64,000 bases of DNA from Desulfovibrio sp. A2. Lineage in GTDB: Bacteria > Desulfobacterota > Desulfovibrionia > Desulfovibrionales > Desulfovibrionaceae. Of this stretch, positions 1-10,185 are shown piece after piece. The stretch's first letter is position 1; every line of letters starts with the position of its first letter. The stretch is from the NCBI RefSeq assembly GCF_000226255.1, contig NZ_AGFG01000004.1, positions 7,720 through 71,719 of the forward strand, read 5' to 3'. The notes under the pieces are model-generated. The model did no database searches, had not been told where the DNA came from, and saw nothing but the letters and a program-made list of their open reading frames with translations. A program made the position numbers and the translations under genes.

Positions 1-1278
1 GTGGACGCCGACATGTGGCGGCATGCCGCGCGCGCTGCCCGCAGGAACGGCGTGGAAGTGGTGAACTGGACGGGCGTGGCCCTCGAGCGCATGGGCGCGT
101 TGCCTGGCGAGGGCGGCGGCTTTGCCGCGTTGGTGGCCGTTGGTCCAGACGGTTCCGACCTGCGCGTGGAAGGCGACCTGTTCATCTGGACCAGCCCCAT
201 GGTGGTGCAGAACCCGGCCCTGGCCCTGGACGGCATCAGCCTGGACGATACCGGCCGCATCGACGTGGACGGCTGCCTGCGCACCGGCGCGCCCGGCGTG
301 TATGTGTTCGGCACCGGGGTGAGCGCGCAGCGCATGGCCCCGGATGGCGACGTGGAGCAGGCCGCTCCCGCACCCGCCGAGGTTCCGGGCATGATCCGCG
401 CCCTGGCCGACCATCTGGCGTCCATAGACGCCAGCGGCGGCGCGGTTCCCCCGGCCAGCGGCGTCGCTGCCTGCCCGGCGTGCGACCTGGCGGCGGAACT
501 GGCCGGTTCGGACGATGCCGACCTGGCGGACCTGGCCAACGACATCGACACCTGCCCCTGCCGCCTGCCCGCCCTGGGCGTGGTGCACGGCGAAGGGCCG
601 GGCGTGTCCGTGGCCGCCGTGGGCCTTGGCTCCGCCGCCTGCGCGCGGGCCGAGGTGGAAGCTGAATTCGCCGTGTACGCCACACCCGCAGGGGAAAGCG
701 GGCAGGGTGACGACGAAGCTGGCGCGTGGCGCGGCCTGCCCGCCGGGCACGCCGTGAAGCTGCTGGCAGCCAAGTCCGGCGGCCTGCTGCTGGGCGCGCA
801 GGTGGTCGGCCGCGACACCGAACTGTGCGCCGCCGTTGTTTCCGCGGCCTCGCTGGCGCTGCGCGCGGGCATGCGCGCGGCAGACCTGGCCCAGGCCGAC
901 CTGCCCGGCGCTGCCGGGGAACTGCTGCGCAGAGCGGCGGCCATCCTGTCCAACAAGCTGGCGGGCCGCTACTTCGGCATCACCCCGGACGAATTCATCG
1001 CCTCGCGCGAGGCAGGTGCGGAGTTCTTCACCCTGGACCTGCGCAGCACGCCCGACTGGCGCGCGGGCCACGTGCCCGACGCCTACAACATCCCCCACAC
1101 CCAACTGCGCAAGCGGTTGCAGGATGAAGTGCCGCGCTTCACCCCCATCGTGCTGGTGGCGGCCACGTCCGACGCGGCGTGGAGCGTGGCCTGCATGCTG
1201 GGCGGCCTGGGGGCCACCGACCTTTATGTGCTCGACGGCGGCATGGCCTTCTGGCCTCACGCTTTGGAGACGGCATGA
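1..1278 (+). CDS. FAD/NAD-linked oxidoreductase with C-terminal rhodanese domain, 5' truncated
   Basis: The reading frame is open at the window edge, so the N-terminal FAD-binding part is missing. The visible 425 residues resemble the second half of CoA-disulfide-reductase / NADH-oxidase-like flavoproteins: a nucleotide-binding tail with GVYVFGTG near residue 100, a dimerisation-like segment with GGLLLGAQVVG near 260, and a rhodanese-like domain from about residue 325 to the end. In the rhodanese domain the position that normally carries the catalytic cysteine loop reads AATSDAAWS, so no active-site Cys is visible and sulfurtransferase activity is doubtful. The stop overlaps the next gene in an ATGA arrangement. 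Domain assignment is by motif recall; the exact substrate is unknown. Confidence 0.75.
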   Translation: MDADMWRHAARAARRNGVEVVNWTGVALERMGALPGEGGGFAALVAVGPDGSDLRVEGDLFIWTSPMVVQNPALALDGISLDDTGRIDVDGCLRTGAPGVYVFGTGVSAQRMAPDGDVEQAAPAPAEVPGMIRALADHLASIDASGGAVPPASGVAACPACDLAAELAGSDDADLADLANDIDTCPCRLPALGVVHGEGPGVSVAAVGLGSAACARAEVEAEFAVYATPAGESGQGDDEAGAWRGLPAGHAVKLLAAKSGGLLLGAQVVGRDTELCAAVVSAASLALRAGMRAADLAQADLPGAAGELLRRAAAILSNKLAGRYFGITPDEFIASREAGAEFFTLDLRSTPDWRAGHVPDAYNIPHTQLRKRLQDEVPRFTPIVLVAATSDAAWSVACMLGGLGATDLYVLDGGMAFWPHALETA

Positions 1279-1727
1279 TCCGCGACAGCCCCGGCGGCGG
1301 GATGAAGGCCCCGGGTGGGGGCGGCCGCGTCATGCGGCTGCCCGGCATCCATTGCCGCTTCCACGAGGCGGGGCACTGCGCCGTGGACGAGGCCATGAAC
1401 CCCGGCTTGAACGAGGACTGGCGCTGCGGCGAGGAACAGCGCATCGTCCGCGCCTATGACCACTTCCTCGAACAGGCGGAGACCTTCGACCTGTCTTCGG
1501 AGCAGGCCACGGCGCTGTGGGAGCGCCGCCTGGCCACCATGCCGCCGCCAGGGGGGCTGTGCGCGGACTACGCGCCGCCGCCGTCTTGCCCGTCCTGCCG
1601 GTCCTGTACGGACGGCGAGTGCGGCGGCGAGGCGGACTGGCTGGACTGCACCCACTTCCGCGAGGGGGTCTGCGTGCTGCTGCTGCCCCGCTGCGGCGGC
1701 GTCTGCGAACGGTTTCAGGGGGCGTGA
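1275..1727 (+). CDS. Small cysteine-rich protein of unknown function
   Basis: A 150-residue protein starting at the ATG that overlaps the upstream stop (ATGA), which suggests translational coupling with the rhodanese-domain flavoprotein. The C-terminal half holds about ten cysteines, including CPSCRSC followed by CGG, DC and CGGVC pairs, which could bind a metal or Fe-S cluster. There is no signal peptide and no membrane segment. I do not recognise a named family. The coupling suggests a role with the redox protein before it. Confidence 0.7.
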   Translation: MIRDSPGGGMKAPGGGGRVMRLPGIHCRFHEAGHCAVDEAMNPGLNEDWRCGEEQRIVRAYDHFLEQAETFDLSSEQATALWERRLATMPPPGGLCADYAPPPSCPSCRSCTDGECGGEADWLDCTHFREGVCVLLLPRCGGVCERFQGA

Positions 1728-1788
1728 GCGGCGCGGCGCGCCGCGCCGTCCCCGCTCATGCGGTTTCAGTGACTTCAAGCTCATACCG

Positions 1789-2724
1789 ATGGTGACCATG
1801 CACAACGCATCCGAACATCCCGTGCTCTACATTCCGCTGCTGCATCGCGAACTGTCCCCCCCCTGTCTGCCCGATGGGGTGGAATTCCTGTCGCCGGGCT
1901 TGCCCGCCGCGCCGTCCGTGACCGGTACAGCGCCACGGAGCGACTCGGACGCCGCCATCCCGGCGTGGCGTTCGCCCCTGCTGCCCCTGTCCGAGCCGGA
2001 AGCGCGGGCCTGTCTGGCGGAACTGCTGGACTTCGGCCTGAACGTGGGCTCCGGCCCGCACGGCGACCTGGCCGCCATGGTGGCCGCGCTGGAAAGCTCG
2101 CACGACGAGGCCCCGTTTTCGCTGGGCCGCTCCGAACTGGCCGCGCTGGAAGGCTTCGCCTCCGACGGCGCGGTGGCCGGAGCGGCATCCGAAGACCCGG
2201 CGGAGGTCCTGCGCCGCCAGCGCATTGCCGCGCAGAAGACGCTGATTCTCGCCTGGCACCTGGAAGAACGCGTGCGCGAACTGGACGCCCTGAAGGAGAA
2301 GTTTTCGCGCAGCCGCGAAAGCCTGGCCGACATCCTGGGCGTGGAGACGGACGAGGAACTGCGCGAACTGCCCGCCCTCGATCCGTATTCCGCCATGCTG
2401 CCCGGCAGCGGCGCGGACATCATCGGCCCGTCGTGGCGGGTCATCGTCGAGAACATGGGGGCCTTTTTGCCCGATGGCGCGGTGCTGTTCACCTGCGATG
2501 CCGAGATTTCCGCCACTTTGCGCGACGGCGGCGCGGCCTTCGCGCCCGTATCCGCCGAGCAGGCCGCCAGCCTGTGTCCCGCCTGGGGCGACAAGGTGGC
2601 CAGGCTGGTGGTGCACGCCCGCCTGCCCCTGTGGCAGGTGGCGGGCCGCCCCGGACCCGACGCCGCGCGCCCCTGGCTGGACCGCGTGTTCGACGTGGTC
2701 TGTTGCGGCAAGTGTGCCCGGTAG
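1789..2724 (+). CDS. Conserved hypothetical protein
   Basis: A 311-residue protein. The frame is open further upstream, but ATGs at 1789 and 1798 fit better because the upstream stretch reads as Arg/Pro/Ala-rich shadow of the preceding gene. The sequence is soluble, with a predicted helical middle (around residues 150-200, LILAWHLEERVRELDALKE) that could form a coiled coil, and a C-terminal half containing PLWQVAGRPG. No catalytic motif is visible. It is probably lineage-specific; function unknown. Confidence 0.7.
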   Translation: MVTMHNASEHPVLYIPLLHRELSPPCLPDGVEFLSPGLPAAPSVTGTAPRSDSDAAIPAWRSPLLPLSEPEARACLAELLDFGLNVGSGPHGDLAAMVAALESSHDEAPFSLGRSELAALEGFASDGAVAGAASEDPAEVLRRQRIAAQKTLILAWHLEERVRELDALKEKFSRSRESLADILGVETDEELRELPALDPYSAMLPGSGADIIGPSWRVIVENMGAFLPDGAVLFTCDAEISATLRDGGAAFAPVSAEQAASLCPAWGDKVARLVVHARLPLWQVAGRPGPDAARPWLDRVFDVVCCGKCAR

Positions 2725-2898
2725 GGAAAACCGTTTTTGTACGCCTCCGGCGGGCAGGGGGCGGTAACCCCCTGCACCCCTTTTCGTTTGTGTCGGCACA
2801 ACAGCCGCACGGACTGGCCTCTAAAGGCATGTGCTGTCCGGCGAGTGTTCGGTTACCGGCATCCGAGGCGGCCGGGAAAGATATTTCGCGAGGTTTAC

Positions 2899-3651
2899 GT
2901 GTATCCAACGGTTCATCGCATTCAGCAGCTGTTTCCCAGGGGCCTCAAGGGCATCATCTTCGATTGCGACGGCGTGCTGTTCGATTCGCGCGCGTCCAAC
3001 ATCCAGTACTACAACCTCATCCTCGGCGCGTTGGGCCAGCCGCCCATGTCGCCCGAGGACGAGGACTACACCCACATGGCCTCGGTGGGGCAGTCGCTGG
3101 CGCGCATCGTGCCGCCCGCGCTCATGCCGAAGCTGCCGGAGGCGCGCAAGCGCATCGTCTACCGCCGTGACATCCTGCCCCTGCTGGAGCCGGAGCCGGG
3201 CCTGATGGAGCTTCTGCGCTGGCTGCGGGACGCCGGTTTTCGCCGGGGCATCTGCACCAACCGCACCACCACCATGGAATACGTGCTCGACCACTTCGGC
3301 ATGACCGAGCTGTTCTTTCCGGTCATGACCGCCGCGCGCGTGCGGGCCAAACCCCACCCCGAGGGGTTGTGCGCCACCCTGGACGCCTGGGGCCTTGCCC
3401 GCGACGAGGTGGCCTTCATCGGCGACACCATCGCCGATCAGGAAACCGCCCGCATGGCCGGGGTGTGCTTCTGGGCGTATCGCAGCCCGGCGCTGACCGC
3501 GCGGCTGCACCTGGACGACTTCTGGGCGCTGCGCCGCGTGCTGGCCGAATATGGCAGGGGACAGTGCGGGCGGGAGCGCGGGCACATGCCGGGGCAGGGC
3601 AATGGGCGGGGTGTCGGGCTCGGGCGCGTCACGCCGCGGGCCGCCCGCTAG
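2899..3651 (+). CDS. HAD-superfamily hydrolase (phosphoglycolate-phosphatase-like)
   Basis: A 250-residue HAD phosphatase. Motif I is IIFDCDGVLFDS near residue 20 (nucleophile Asp and acid/base Asp), a helical cap follows, motif II lies around GICTNRTTT, and motif III/IV is FIGDTIADQETARMAG. I chose the GTG at 2899 because a GCGAGG ribosome site ends 5 bases before it; the longer frame upstream lacks coding character. Such enzymes dephosphorylate small phosphometabolites; the substrate cannot be read from the sequence. The last ~25 residues are a Gly/Arg-rich tail. Confidence 0.82.
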   Translation: MYPTVHRIQQLFPRGLKGIIFDCDGVLFDSRASNIQYYNLILGALGQPPMSPEDEDYTHMASVGQSLARIVPPALMPKLPEARKRIVYRRDILPLLEPEPGLMELLRWLRDAGFRRGICTNRTTTMEYVLDHFGMTELFFPVMTAARVRAKPHPEGLCATLDAWGLARDEVAFIGDTIADQETARMAGVCFWAYRSPALTARLHLDDFWALRRVLAEYGRGQCGRERGHMPGQGNGRGVGLGRVTPRAAR

Positions 3652-3798
3652 CGGGCCGTCCGCCTCGGACCGTTTGGCGTGCCCACCGCGGGCCCGTGCA
3701 GGAGTAACCACTTTTTGCTTGATTCTTGTCGCGGGTAAGTGGAAGTATCGGTGTTACGGTCGCCCCCCAATTCCGGGGCGCGCTTAACCGGAGGGTTC

Positions 3799-4101
3799 AT
3801 GTTCGTTTTCTCGAATCTCGTTTTCGGCGTGGCGCGCGTGTTCGATGCCCTGCTGAACCTGTATTTCTGGATCGTCATCGTTTCGGCGGTCCTCTCGTGG
3901 GTCAACCCCGATCCCTACAATCCCATCGTGCGCATTCTGCGCAACCTGACGGAACCGGTGTTCTACCGGGTCCGCAAGTGGATTCCGTTCACCTACGTGG
4001 GGGGGCTCGACCTGTCCCCGGTGGTGGTGCTGCTGGCCATCCAGTTCATCAACGCCGTGCTCATCCAGTCGCTGTACCAGTTCGCCATGACGGTGCGATA
4101 G
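3799..4101 (+). CDS. YggT-family membrane protein
   Basis: A 100-residue integral membrane protein with the YggT pattern: a first hydrophobic segment (about residues 10-35, ending SWVNPD), a loop containing RNLTEPVFYRVRKWIP, and a second segment DLSPVVVLLAIQFINAVL. The ATG is preceded by GGAGG with good spacing. YggT proteins have been linked to membrane or osmotic functions, and the gene often lies near division genes. Here it is 9 bases upstream of a DivIVA-domain gene, which fits that context. Confidence 0.88.
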   Translation: MFVFSNLVFGVARVFDALLNLYFWIVIVSAVLSWVNPDPYNPIVRILRNLTEPVFYRVRKWIPFTYVGGLDLSPVVVLLAIQFINAVLIQSLYQFAMTVR

Positions 4102-4110
4102 GGGCGTCAC

Positions 4111-4620
4111 ATGTCCGTGAGCCGCATAGATCTGCTGAACCACAGCTTTTCCAAGTCCCTGCGGGGCTATTCCACCGAAGAGGTGGACAGGTTGATGCAG
4201 GAGGCTGCGGATACCATTGGCCGGTTGAGCGAGGAAAAGGCCGCGCTGGCCGGGCAGGTGGCCCAGCTCGAGGCGCGCCTTGCAGAATTCAGGGAGCGGG
4301 AATCAACGTTGCGCGATACGTTGATGACCACCCAAAGGGTTACCGCCGACCTCAAGGCAAGTGCCCAAAGGGAGGCGCAGCTGATCATAGACGCTGCCCA
4401 TTCCAAGGCGGAGAACCTCATCAATCAGGGGCAGCTCCGCCTTGCGCGCATTCAGGAGGACATTGCCGAAGCCCGCAAGGTGAAGGCGCAGTTCGAGATG
4501 AAGGTGCGCGCCGTGGTGGAGCAGCACCTGCGCATGCTGGACATGAGCCGCGAGGACGACGAGGCGCTGGAGGCCGCAGCCGCGCGCATCGCCGGGCGGC
4601 AGAAGGGTGGACCGGCCTGA
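4111..4620 (+). CDS. DivIVA-domain protein
   Basis: A 169-residue coiled-coil protein. The N-terminus (ISRIDLLNHSFSKSLRGYS-like, then EEVDRLMQEAADTIG) is the DivIVA N-terminal domain, followed by a long heptad-like helix up to about residue 150. In Gram-positives DivIVA marks poles and septa; in deltaproteobacteria the role is less clear. It sits between yggT and the DUF167 gene, and its stop overlaps the next start by 14 bases, so the three form one operon. Confidence 0.85.
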   Translation: MSVSRIDLLNHSFSKSLRGYSTEEVDRLMQEAADTIGRLSEEKAALAGQVAQLEARLAEFRERESTLRDTLMTTQRVTADLKASAQREAQLIIDAAHSKAENLINQGQLRLARIQEDIAEARKVKAQFEMKVRAVVEQHLRMLDMSREDDEALEAAAARIAGRQKGGPA

Positions 4621-4927
4621 TTCCGGCCGCCCCGAATGGGCGGCCCCCGCCGGCGAGGGGCAATGGGCGGTGCTGGTGCGGGCGGTGCCCGGGGCGCGCA
4701 AGAGCGCGTGCGAAGGCACCGCCGACGGGCGGCTGAAGGTGCGCCTGGCCGCGCCGGCCGTGGACAACAAGGCCAACAAGGCGCTGGAGGATTTCGTGGC
4801 TTCCGCGCTTGGCATGCGCCGCAACCGCGTGCGCATCGTATCCGGCCACACGAGCCGGTTGAAGAAATTGATCGTCGAATCGGATGTGGAGCCCAGCTGG
4901 GGCCTGCTTGGCACATGTGGGAAATAG
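4607..4927 (+). CDS. DUF167 / YggU-family protein
   Basis: A 106-residue protein starting at a GTG inside the end of the DivIVA gene. It carries the DUF167 signature: VRAVPGARKSAC, then RLKVRLAAPAVDNKANKALEDFV split over strand and helix, then a basic SGHTSRLKKL segment. YggU proteins are small alpha/beta proteins of unknown biochemical role, widely found beside yggT, as here. About 30 bases separate it from the DUF465 gene. Confidence 0.87.
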   Translation: MDRPDSGRPEWAAPAGEGQWAVLVRAVPGARKSACEGTADGRLKVRLAAPAVDNKANKALEDFVASALGMRRNRVRIVSGHTSRLKKLIVESDVEPSWGLLGTCGK

Positions 4928-4956
4928 CAACCCTCAACGCCAGAGGAGAAAGTTCC

Positions 4957-5187
4957 ATGGAACCGAAAGACAACGCACTCATCGAAAAGTACGCCGCCAC
5001 GGATCCCGAACTGAAGGCGCTATGGGACGAGCATATTCTGTTCGAGAAACAGTTGGAGAAGATTGAAGCCAAGTCGTTCCTGACCCCGGCCGAAGAAAAG
5101 CAGGCCAAGGAACTGAAGAAACAGAAACTCGACGGAAAGACCCGGCTCCACGCCATACTGGACCGGTACCGCGCCTTGGAGGGCTAG
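4957..5187 (+). CDS. DUF465 (YdcH-like) small protein
   Basis: A 76-residue, highly charged helical protein (HILFEKQLEKIEAKSFLTP, then KQAKELKKQKLDGKTRL) matching the YdcH/DUF465 family of small coiled-coil proteins. The ATG at 4957 follows an AGAGGAGAA ribosome site. The stop codon is immediately followed by the ilvB ATG with no intervening base, so the gene is translationally linked to ilvB. The biochemical role is unknown. Confidence 0.85.
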   Translation: MEPKDNALIEKYAATDPELKALWDEHILFEKQLEKIEAKSFLTPAEEKQAKELKKQKLDGKTRLHAILDRYRALEG

Positions 5188-6876
5188 ATGGAACTGAACG
5201 GGGCCCGGATTCTGCTGGAATGCCTGAAACGGGAAGGCGTCGACGTGTTGTTCGGCTATCCCGGCGGGGCCGTCATAGACATTTATGACGAGCTGCCGCG
5301 GCACGACATCCGGCATGTATTGGTCCGGCACGAACAGGCGGCGGTACACGCCGCCGACGGTCTGGCCCGCGCGTCGGGCAAGGTGGGCGTCTGTCTGGTC
5401 ACTTCGGGGCCTGGCGCCACCAACACCGTCACCGGCATCGCCACGGCCTACGCCGACTCGATTCCCATGGTCGTGCTGACGGGGCAGGTACCCACCCCCC
5501 TCATCGGCAACGACGCCTTCCAGGAAGTGGACATCGTCGGCATCACCCGCCCGTGCACCAAGCACAACTATCTGGTGAAGGACGTGCGCGACCTGGCCCG
5601 CGTGCTGCGGCAGGCCTTTTATCTGGCCCGCTCCGGCAGGCCGGGTCCCGTTCTTGTCGATTTGCCGAAAGACGTCATGCAGGCCAAGACCGAATTCGTC
5701 TGGCCCGAGGACGTCAAGCTGCGCAGCTACAACCCCACCTACCGGCCCAACCTGAACCAGTTGCGCCGCGCGGTGGAAGCCCTGCTGGAGGCCAAGCGCC
5801 CGCTGTTCTTCGCGGGGGGCGGCGTGGTCATGTCCGACGCCAGCGAAGAGCTTGGCTGGCTGGCCCGCACCCTGAGCATTCCCGTGACCTCGACCCTGAT
5901 GGGCCTTGGCGCCTTTCCGGGCGACGACCCGCTGTGGCTGGGCATGATCGGCATGCACGGCACCTACGCGGGCAACAAGGCGGTGAACAACGCCGACTGC
6001 ATCGTGGCCGTGGGCGCGCGATTCGACGACCGGGTGACCGGACGCCTTTCCGCGTTCGCCTCGGGCGCGCGCATCATCCATATCGACATCGACCCCACGT
6101 CCATCCGCAAGAACGTGCGGGTGGACATTCCCGTGGTGGGCGACTGCCGCAAGGCGCTGGCGGGCATCCGCGAGATAGCCACCACCCGCCTGGCCGAAAA
6201 GGACTGGGCCACGGCGCACGAGCCGTGGCTGGCCCAGGTTTCCGCCTGGCGCACCGAACAGCCCCTGACCTACGTGAAGAACGGCTCCATCAAGCCGCAG
6301 CAGGTGGTGGAGACCATCTTTTCCATCACCAAGGGCGATGCCATCGTCACCACCGAGGTGGGCCAGAACCAGATGTGGACGGCTCAGTTCTTCACCTTCC
6401 GCAAGCCGCGCACGCTGCTTACCTCGGGCGGGCTCGGCACCATGGGCTACGGCTTTCCGGCCGCCATCGGCGCGCAGTTCGCCTTTCCGGACAAGCTGGT
6501 CATCGACATGGCGGGCGACGGCTCCATCCAGATGAACATCCAGGAGCTGGCCACCGCCGTCTGCAACAAGCTGCCCATCAAGATCGTGATCCTGAACAAC
6601 GGCTACCTCGGCATGGTACGCCAGTGGCAGGAACTGTTCTACCAGCGCAACTACTGCTCCACCTGCATGGAGGCGCAGCCCGACTTCGTGAAGCTGGCCG
6701 AGGCCTACGGGGCCGAAGGCTACCGCATCACCGACCCCGGCGAGCTTGAATCGACGCTGCGCACGGCCTTCGCCTCGCCCAACACCGCCGTCATAGACGT
6801 GCGCGTGGAGCGCGAGGAGAACGTGTACCCCATGGTGCCCGCAGGCGCGGCCCTTGACGAAATGCTGCTGGTGTAG
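5188..6876 (+). CDS. ilvB: Acetolactate synthase, large (catalytic) subunit
   Basis: A 562-residue thiamine-diphosphate enzyme condensing two pyruvates, or pyruvate with 2-oxobutyrate, at the first common step of valine, leucine and isoleucine synthesis. Visible signatures: [15 protein letters not shown] with the catalytic Glu in [13 protein letters not shown], the middle FAD-type domain, and the TPP motif [16 protein letters not shown] ending in NN near residue 440-475. Full length for the family. It is followed 12 bases later by ilvN and further on by ilvC, giving an ilvBNC cluster. Confidence 0.96.
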   Translation: MELNGARILLECLKREGVDVLFGYPGGAVIDIYDELPRHDIRHVLVRHEQAAVHAADGLARASGKVGVCLVTSGPGATNTVTGIATAYADSIPMVVLTGQVPTPLIGNDAFQEVDIVGITRPCTKHNYLVKDVRDLARVLRQAFYLARSGRPGPVLVDLPKDVMQAKTEFVWPEDVKLRSYNPTYRPNLNQLRRAVEALLEAKRPLFFAGGGVVMSDASEELGWLARTLSIPVTSTLMGLGAFPGDDPLWLGMIGMHGTYAGNKAVNNADCIVAVGARFDDRVTGRLSAFASGARIIHIDIDPTSIRKNVRVDIPVVGDCRKALAGIREIATTRLAEKDWATAHEPWLAQVSAWRTEQPLTYVKNGSIKPQQVVETIFSITKGDAIVTTEVGQNQMWTAQFFTFRKPRTLLTSGGLGTMGYGFPAAIGAQFAFPDKLVIDMAGDGSIQMNIQELATAVCNKLPIKIVILNNGYLGMVRQWQELFYQRNYCSTCMEAQPDFVKLAEAYGAEGYRITDPGELESTLRTAFASPNTAVIDVRVEREENVYPMVPAGAALDEMLLV

Positions 6877-6888
6877 GGAGGGCAGCCC

Positions 6889-7380
6889 ATGCGACATGTG
6901 CTTTCCGTTCTCGTGGAGAACGAACCGGGCGTGCTGTCCCGGGTGGCGGGGCTGTTCAGCGGACGCGGCTTCAACATCGAATCGCTGAACGTGGCCCCCA
7001 CGCTGGAAGAGGGCGTTTCGCTCATGACCATCACCACCAGCGGCGAAGAGCAGATCATCGAGCAGATCGTCAAGCAGCTGCGCAAGCTGGTGACGGTGAT
7101 CAAGGTGGTGGACTTCATCGACGTATCCGCCGTGGAACGCGAGATGATGATCGTCAAGGTGCAGGCCGACGACGCCCGCCGGGCCGAGGTGCTGCGCATT
7201 GCCGACATCTTCCGCTGTAAGGTAGTGGACGTGAGCCTGAACGACCTGACCCTGGAAGCCACCGGCGACCACGGCAAGGTCCAGGCCATCCTGAGCCTGC
7301 TGGCCCGTTTCGGCATCAAGGAAATCGCCCGTACCGGCACCGTGGCCATGCGGCGGTCCATGCAGCCCGAGTCCGTGTAG
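6889..7380 (+). CDS. ilvN: Acetolactate synthase, small regulatory subunit
   Basis: A 163-residue protein with an N-terminal ACT domain (VLVENEPGVLSRVAGLFSGR, residues 4-23) and a C-terminal ALS small-subunit domain (ERE, then IVKVQADDARRAEVLRIADIF). This subunit raises activity of IlvB and carries feedback inhibition by valine in the family. The length matches IlvH/IlvN. A GGAGGG ribosome site lies between ilvB and its ATG. Confidence 0.95.
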   Translation: MRHVLSVLVENEPGVLSRVAGLFSGRGFNIESLNVAPTLEEGVSLMTITTSGEEQIIEQIVKQLRKLVTVIKVVDFIDVSAVEREMMIVKVQADDARRAEVLRIADIFRCKVVDVSLNDLTLEATGDHGKVQAILSLLARFGIKEIARTGTVAMRRSMQPESV

Positions 7381-7503
7381 AGCCGACGGGTGTCGGATAA
7401 CGGCCCCGGCGCGTCGGAACCAGCCGCAATCTTCACGCGCGGCGGCGGGCGGTACACCGCCTTCCGCCGCGCGCCTTGCAAGGCAGGGGAAACGCGGCGC
7501 TGA

Positions 7504-7519
7504 TTGAATAAATATTCAA
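7504..7519. promoter_or_regulatory. AT-rich inverted repeat upstream of ilvC
   Basis: TTGAATA and TATTCAA are separated by AA, giving a perfect 7-bp inverted repeat in an otherwise GC-rich 335-bp space between ilvN and ilvC. It looks like a dimeric repressor/activator site or promoter element. No T-box or leader peptide was recognised in this space. Which protein binds is unknown. Confidence 0.35.
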
Positions 7520-7715
7520 CCCGGCGCGCCACAGCCCTCCCTGGGGGGTAGCGTTCCGCCGCCGAATCCGGTATCGCAATCCATTGCGGCAGCGCTTTCG
7601 CTGTCTACGGTGGCAAACCCGCAGGGTTTCCGGGGTTTCTTCCGGGGCCGGGCGGGGTCTTCATACACCGCAACCGTCATTCGAGGACGCCGCACCCGTG
7701 TGCGGCAGGGAGTAG

Positions 7716-8711
<996 letters not shown>

Positions 8712-8742
8712 CCGCCAGCCTCATTGCCTTGCCTGTCAGACA

Positions 8743-8772
8743 GGGGCCGTTCCGAAAGGGGCGGCCCCTTTT
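8743..8772 (+). terminator. Rho-independent terminator after ilvC
   Basis: GGGGCCG and CGGCCCC form a 7-bp stem around a 12-base loop and are followed by TTTT. It lies 31 bases after the ilvC stop. Confidence 0.8.
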
Positions 8773-8918
8773 GCGTGCGTGCAGGGAGAAACGTGAAAAA
8801 ACGTGAGCGGACGTTGCCCCGGTGGGCTCAAGGTAGTATTCTATCGGTAACGTCGTTTCTCCCCAGGCGGTTGCGCCCGCCGGGCCGCGGCGATACCCGA
8901 AACCACAGGAGATACACC

Positions 8919-9485
8919 ATGAGCACCATATTCACCGTCGCCGTCATCGTGGGCAGCCTGCGCAAGGATTCCCTGAACCGCAAGATGGCCAGGGCCCTGA
9001 CAGAACTGGCCCCGCCCGCGCTCCGTTTCGAATTCGTCGAGGTGGGCGGCCTGCCGCTGTACAACCAGGATCTGGACGACGAAGGAACCCCGCCCGCCGC
9101 GTGGGCAGATTTTCGCAAGGCTATCAAGGGCGTGGACGCCGTGCTGTTCTTCACGCCGGAATACAACCGCTCCATGCCCGCCACCATCAAGAACGCCCTG
9201 GACGTGGGGTCGCGCCCCTACGGCAGCAGCGTGTGGAACGGCAAGCCCGCCGCCATCGTCAGCGTGTCGCCGGGGGCCATCGGCGGTTTCGGGGCCAACC
9301 ATCATCTGCGCCAGTCGCTGGTGTTCCTGAACATGCCCCCGTTGCAGCAGCCGGAAGCGTACATCGGCGGCGCGGACAAGCTGTTCGGTCCCGATGGCGC
9401 GTTGACCGACGCCTCCATGCGCGACTTCGGCGGCAAGTTCATGAACGCCTTCGCGGGGTGGATCGCCACCAACGTCAAGCGCTAG
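8919..9485 (+). CDS. NADPH-dependent FMN reductase family protein
   Basis: A 188-residue flavodoxin-fold oxidoreductase. The phosphate-binding loop reads VGSLRKDSLNRKMARAL near the N-terminus, and the second FMN/active-site element is FFTPEYNRSMPATIKNALD, typical of the YieF/ChrR/ArsH-like NAD(P)H:quinone or chromate reductases. The start was set at 8919, preceded by CACAGGAGAT; the longer frame upstream is non-coding. It probably acts in the cytoplasm as a quinone, flavin or metal reductase. Confidence 0.9.
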   Translation: MSTIFTVAVIVGSLRKDSLNRKMARALTELAPPALRFEFVEVGGLPLYNQDLDDEGTPPAAWADFRKAIKGVDAVLFFTPEYNRSMPATIKNALDVGSRPYGSSVWNGKPAAIVSVSPGAIGGFGANHHLRQSLVFLNMPPLQQPEAYIGGADKLFGPDGALTDASMRDFGGKFMNAFAGWIATNVKR

Positions 9486-9588
9486 GGGCTGTTTTCAAAG
9501 GGGCCTTCGGTCCGTTGGCAGACAGGCCCCGCCCGTTGCCGCCTGGCCGCACGGGCTTCAGCGCGCCGATGCATGAGTTGCCATGACG

Positions 9589-9627
9589 TGACGGCCCGCG
9601 TCCCATCTTGCGGGGCGCGGGCCGTCA
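9589..9627. terminator. Intergenic hairpin between convergent genes
   Basis: TGACGGCCCGCG and CGCGGGCCGTCA form a 12-bp perfect stem between the convergent FMN reductase gene and the small minus-strand gene. No T-run follows on either strand, so it may be a bidirectional stop or a simple repeat. A triplicated GTCCGGGCG follows at about 9661-9687. Confidence 0.4.
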
Positions 9628-9698
9628 TGCGTCGTGCCAAGGGGAAAGGGGCGCGCGGCGGTCCGGGCGGTCCGGGCGGTCCGGGCGCGCCGTGCCGC

Positions 9699-9914
9699 TC
9701 AAGCCCCCTCGGACACCAGCCGGGCGTACAGATCTTCGTGTTCCGGGTATTTCAGCCCCGCGCCGGTAACGATGACGCTGGGGCGCAACTGGTCGGAACG
9801 GGCGTCGGTGATGGGCACGATCTCCCAGCGCCCGTCTTCGCGGCCGACGACCAGTTCCTGCTGTTGCCGGTGGGCAAGCTTGATGGCGAGGATGACGGTT
9901 TCCTTGAAGGTCAT
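9699..9914 (-). CDS. Small hypothetical protein
   Basis: A 71-residue acidic/basic mixed protein (TFKETVILAIKLAHRQQQEL at the start). The ATG at 9914 is supported by GGAG seven bases upstream; the frame runs longer but that part is low-complexity. There are no cysteines, membrane segments or known motifs. It lies between the FMN reductase and the selenoprotein gene. Function unknown. Confidence 0.55.
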   Translation of the reverse strand: MTFKETVILAIKLAHRQQQELVVGREDGRWEIVPITDARSDQLRPSVIVTGAGLKYPEHEDLYARLVSEGA

Positions 9915-10127
9915 GATGGCTCCGATGGCGCTCCCGCGTGAATGATGCGCGAGAATGCCCGCGACCCCGTGGTGCGTCAAGCGCGATGGCGGGCGGGTTC
10001 CGTGCGCGCCCGACTGTTCGCGTCTAGGGAACACATGGGGCGCGTCAGGGGGGGGCGCATGGGCGGTGCGTCAGGGGCCGGGCGCACATGGGTGCGCCGT
10101 TCCCCGGGCCATCCCCCCCTCGTCAGA

Positions 10128-10161
10128 ACAAAAGGAAACGGCCCTCCGCAGGGAGGGCCGT
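10128..10161 (-). terminator. Terminator of the HesB-like selenoprotein gene
   Basis: ACGGCCCTC and GAGGGCCGT form a 9-bp stem with a six-base loop. On the minus strand it is followed by TTTCCTTTTG. It starts about 25 bases after the selenoprotein stop codon, which also supports the gene extending past the internal UGA. Confidence 0.8.
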
Positions 10162-10185
10162 CGAGCATTCGGAGAACAGGGCGGG

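Noticed and set aside
5020..7272. A 750-codon antisense frame opposite ilvB
   Set aside because: His/Val/Gly-rich product mirrors the codon pattern of ilvB; no ribosome site or conserved motif.
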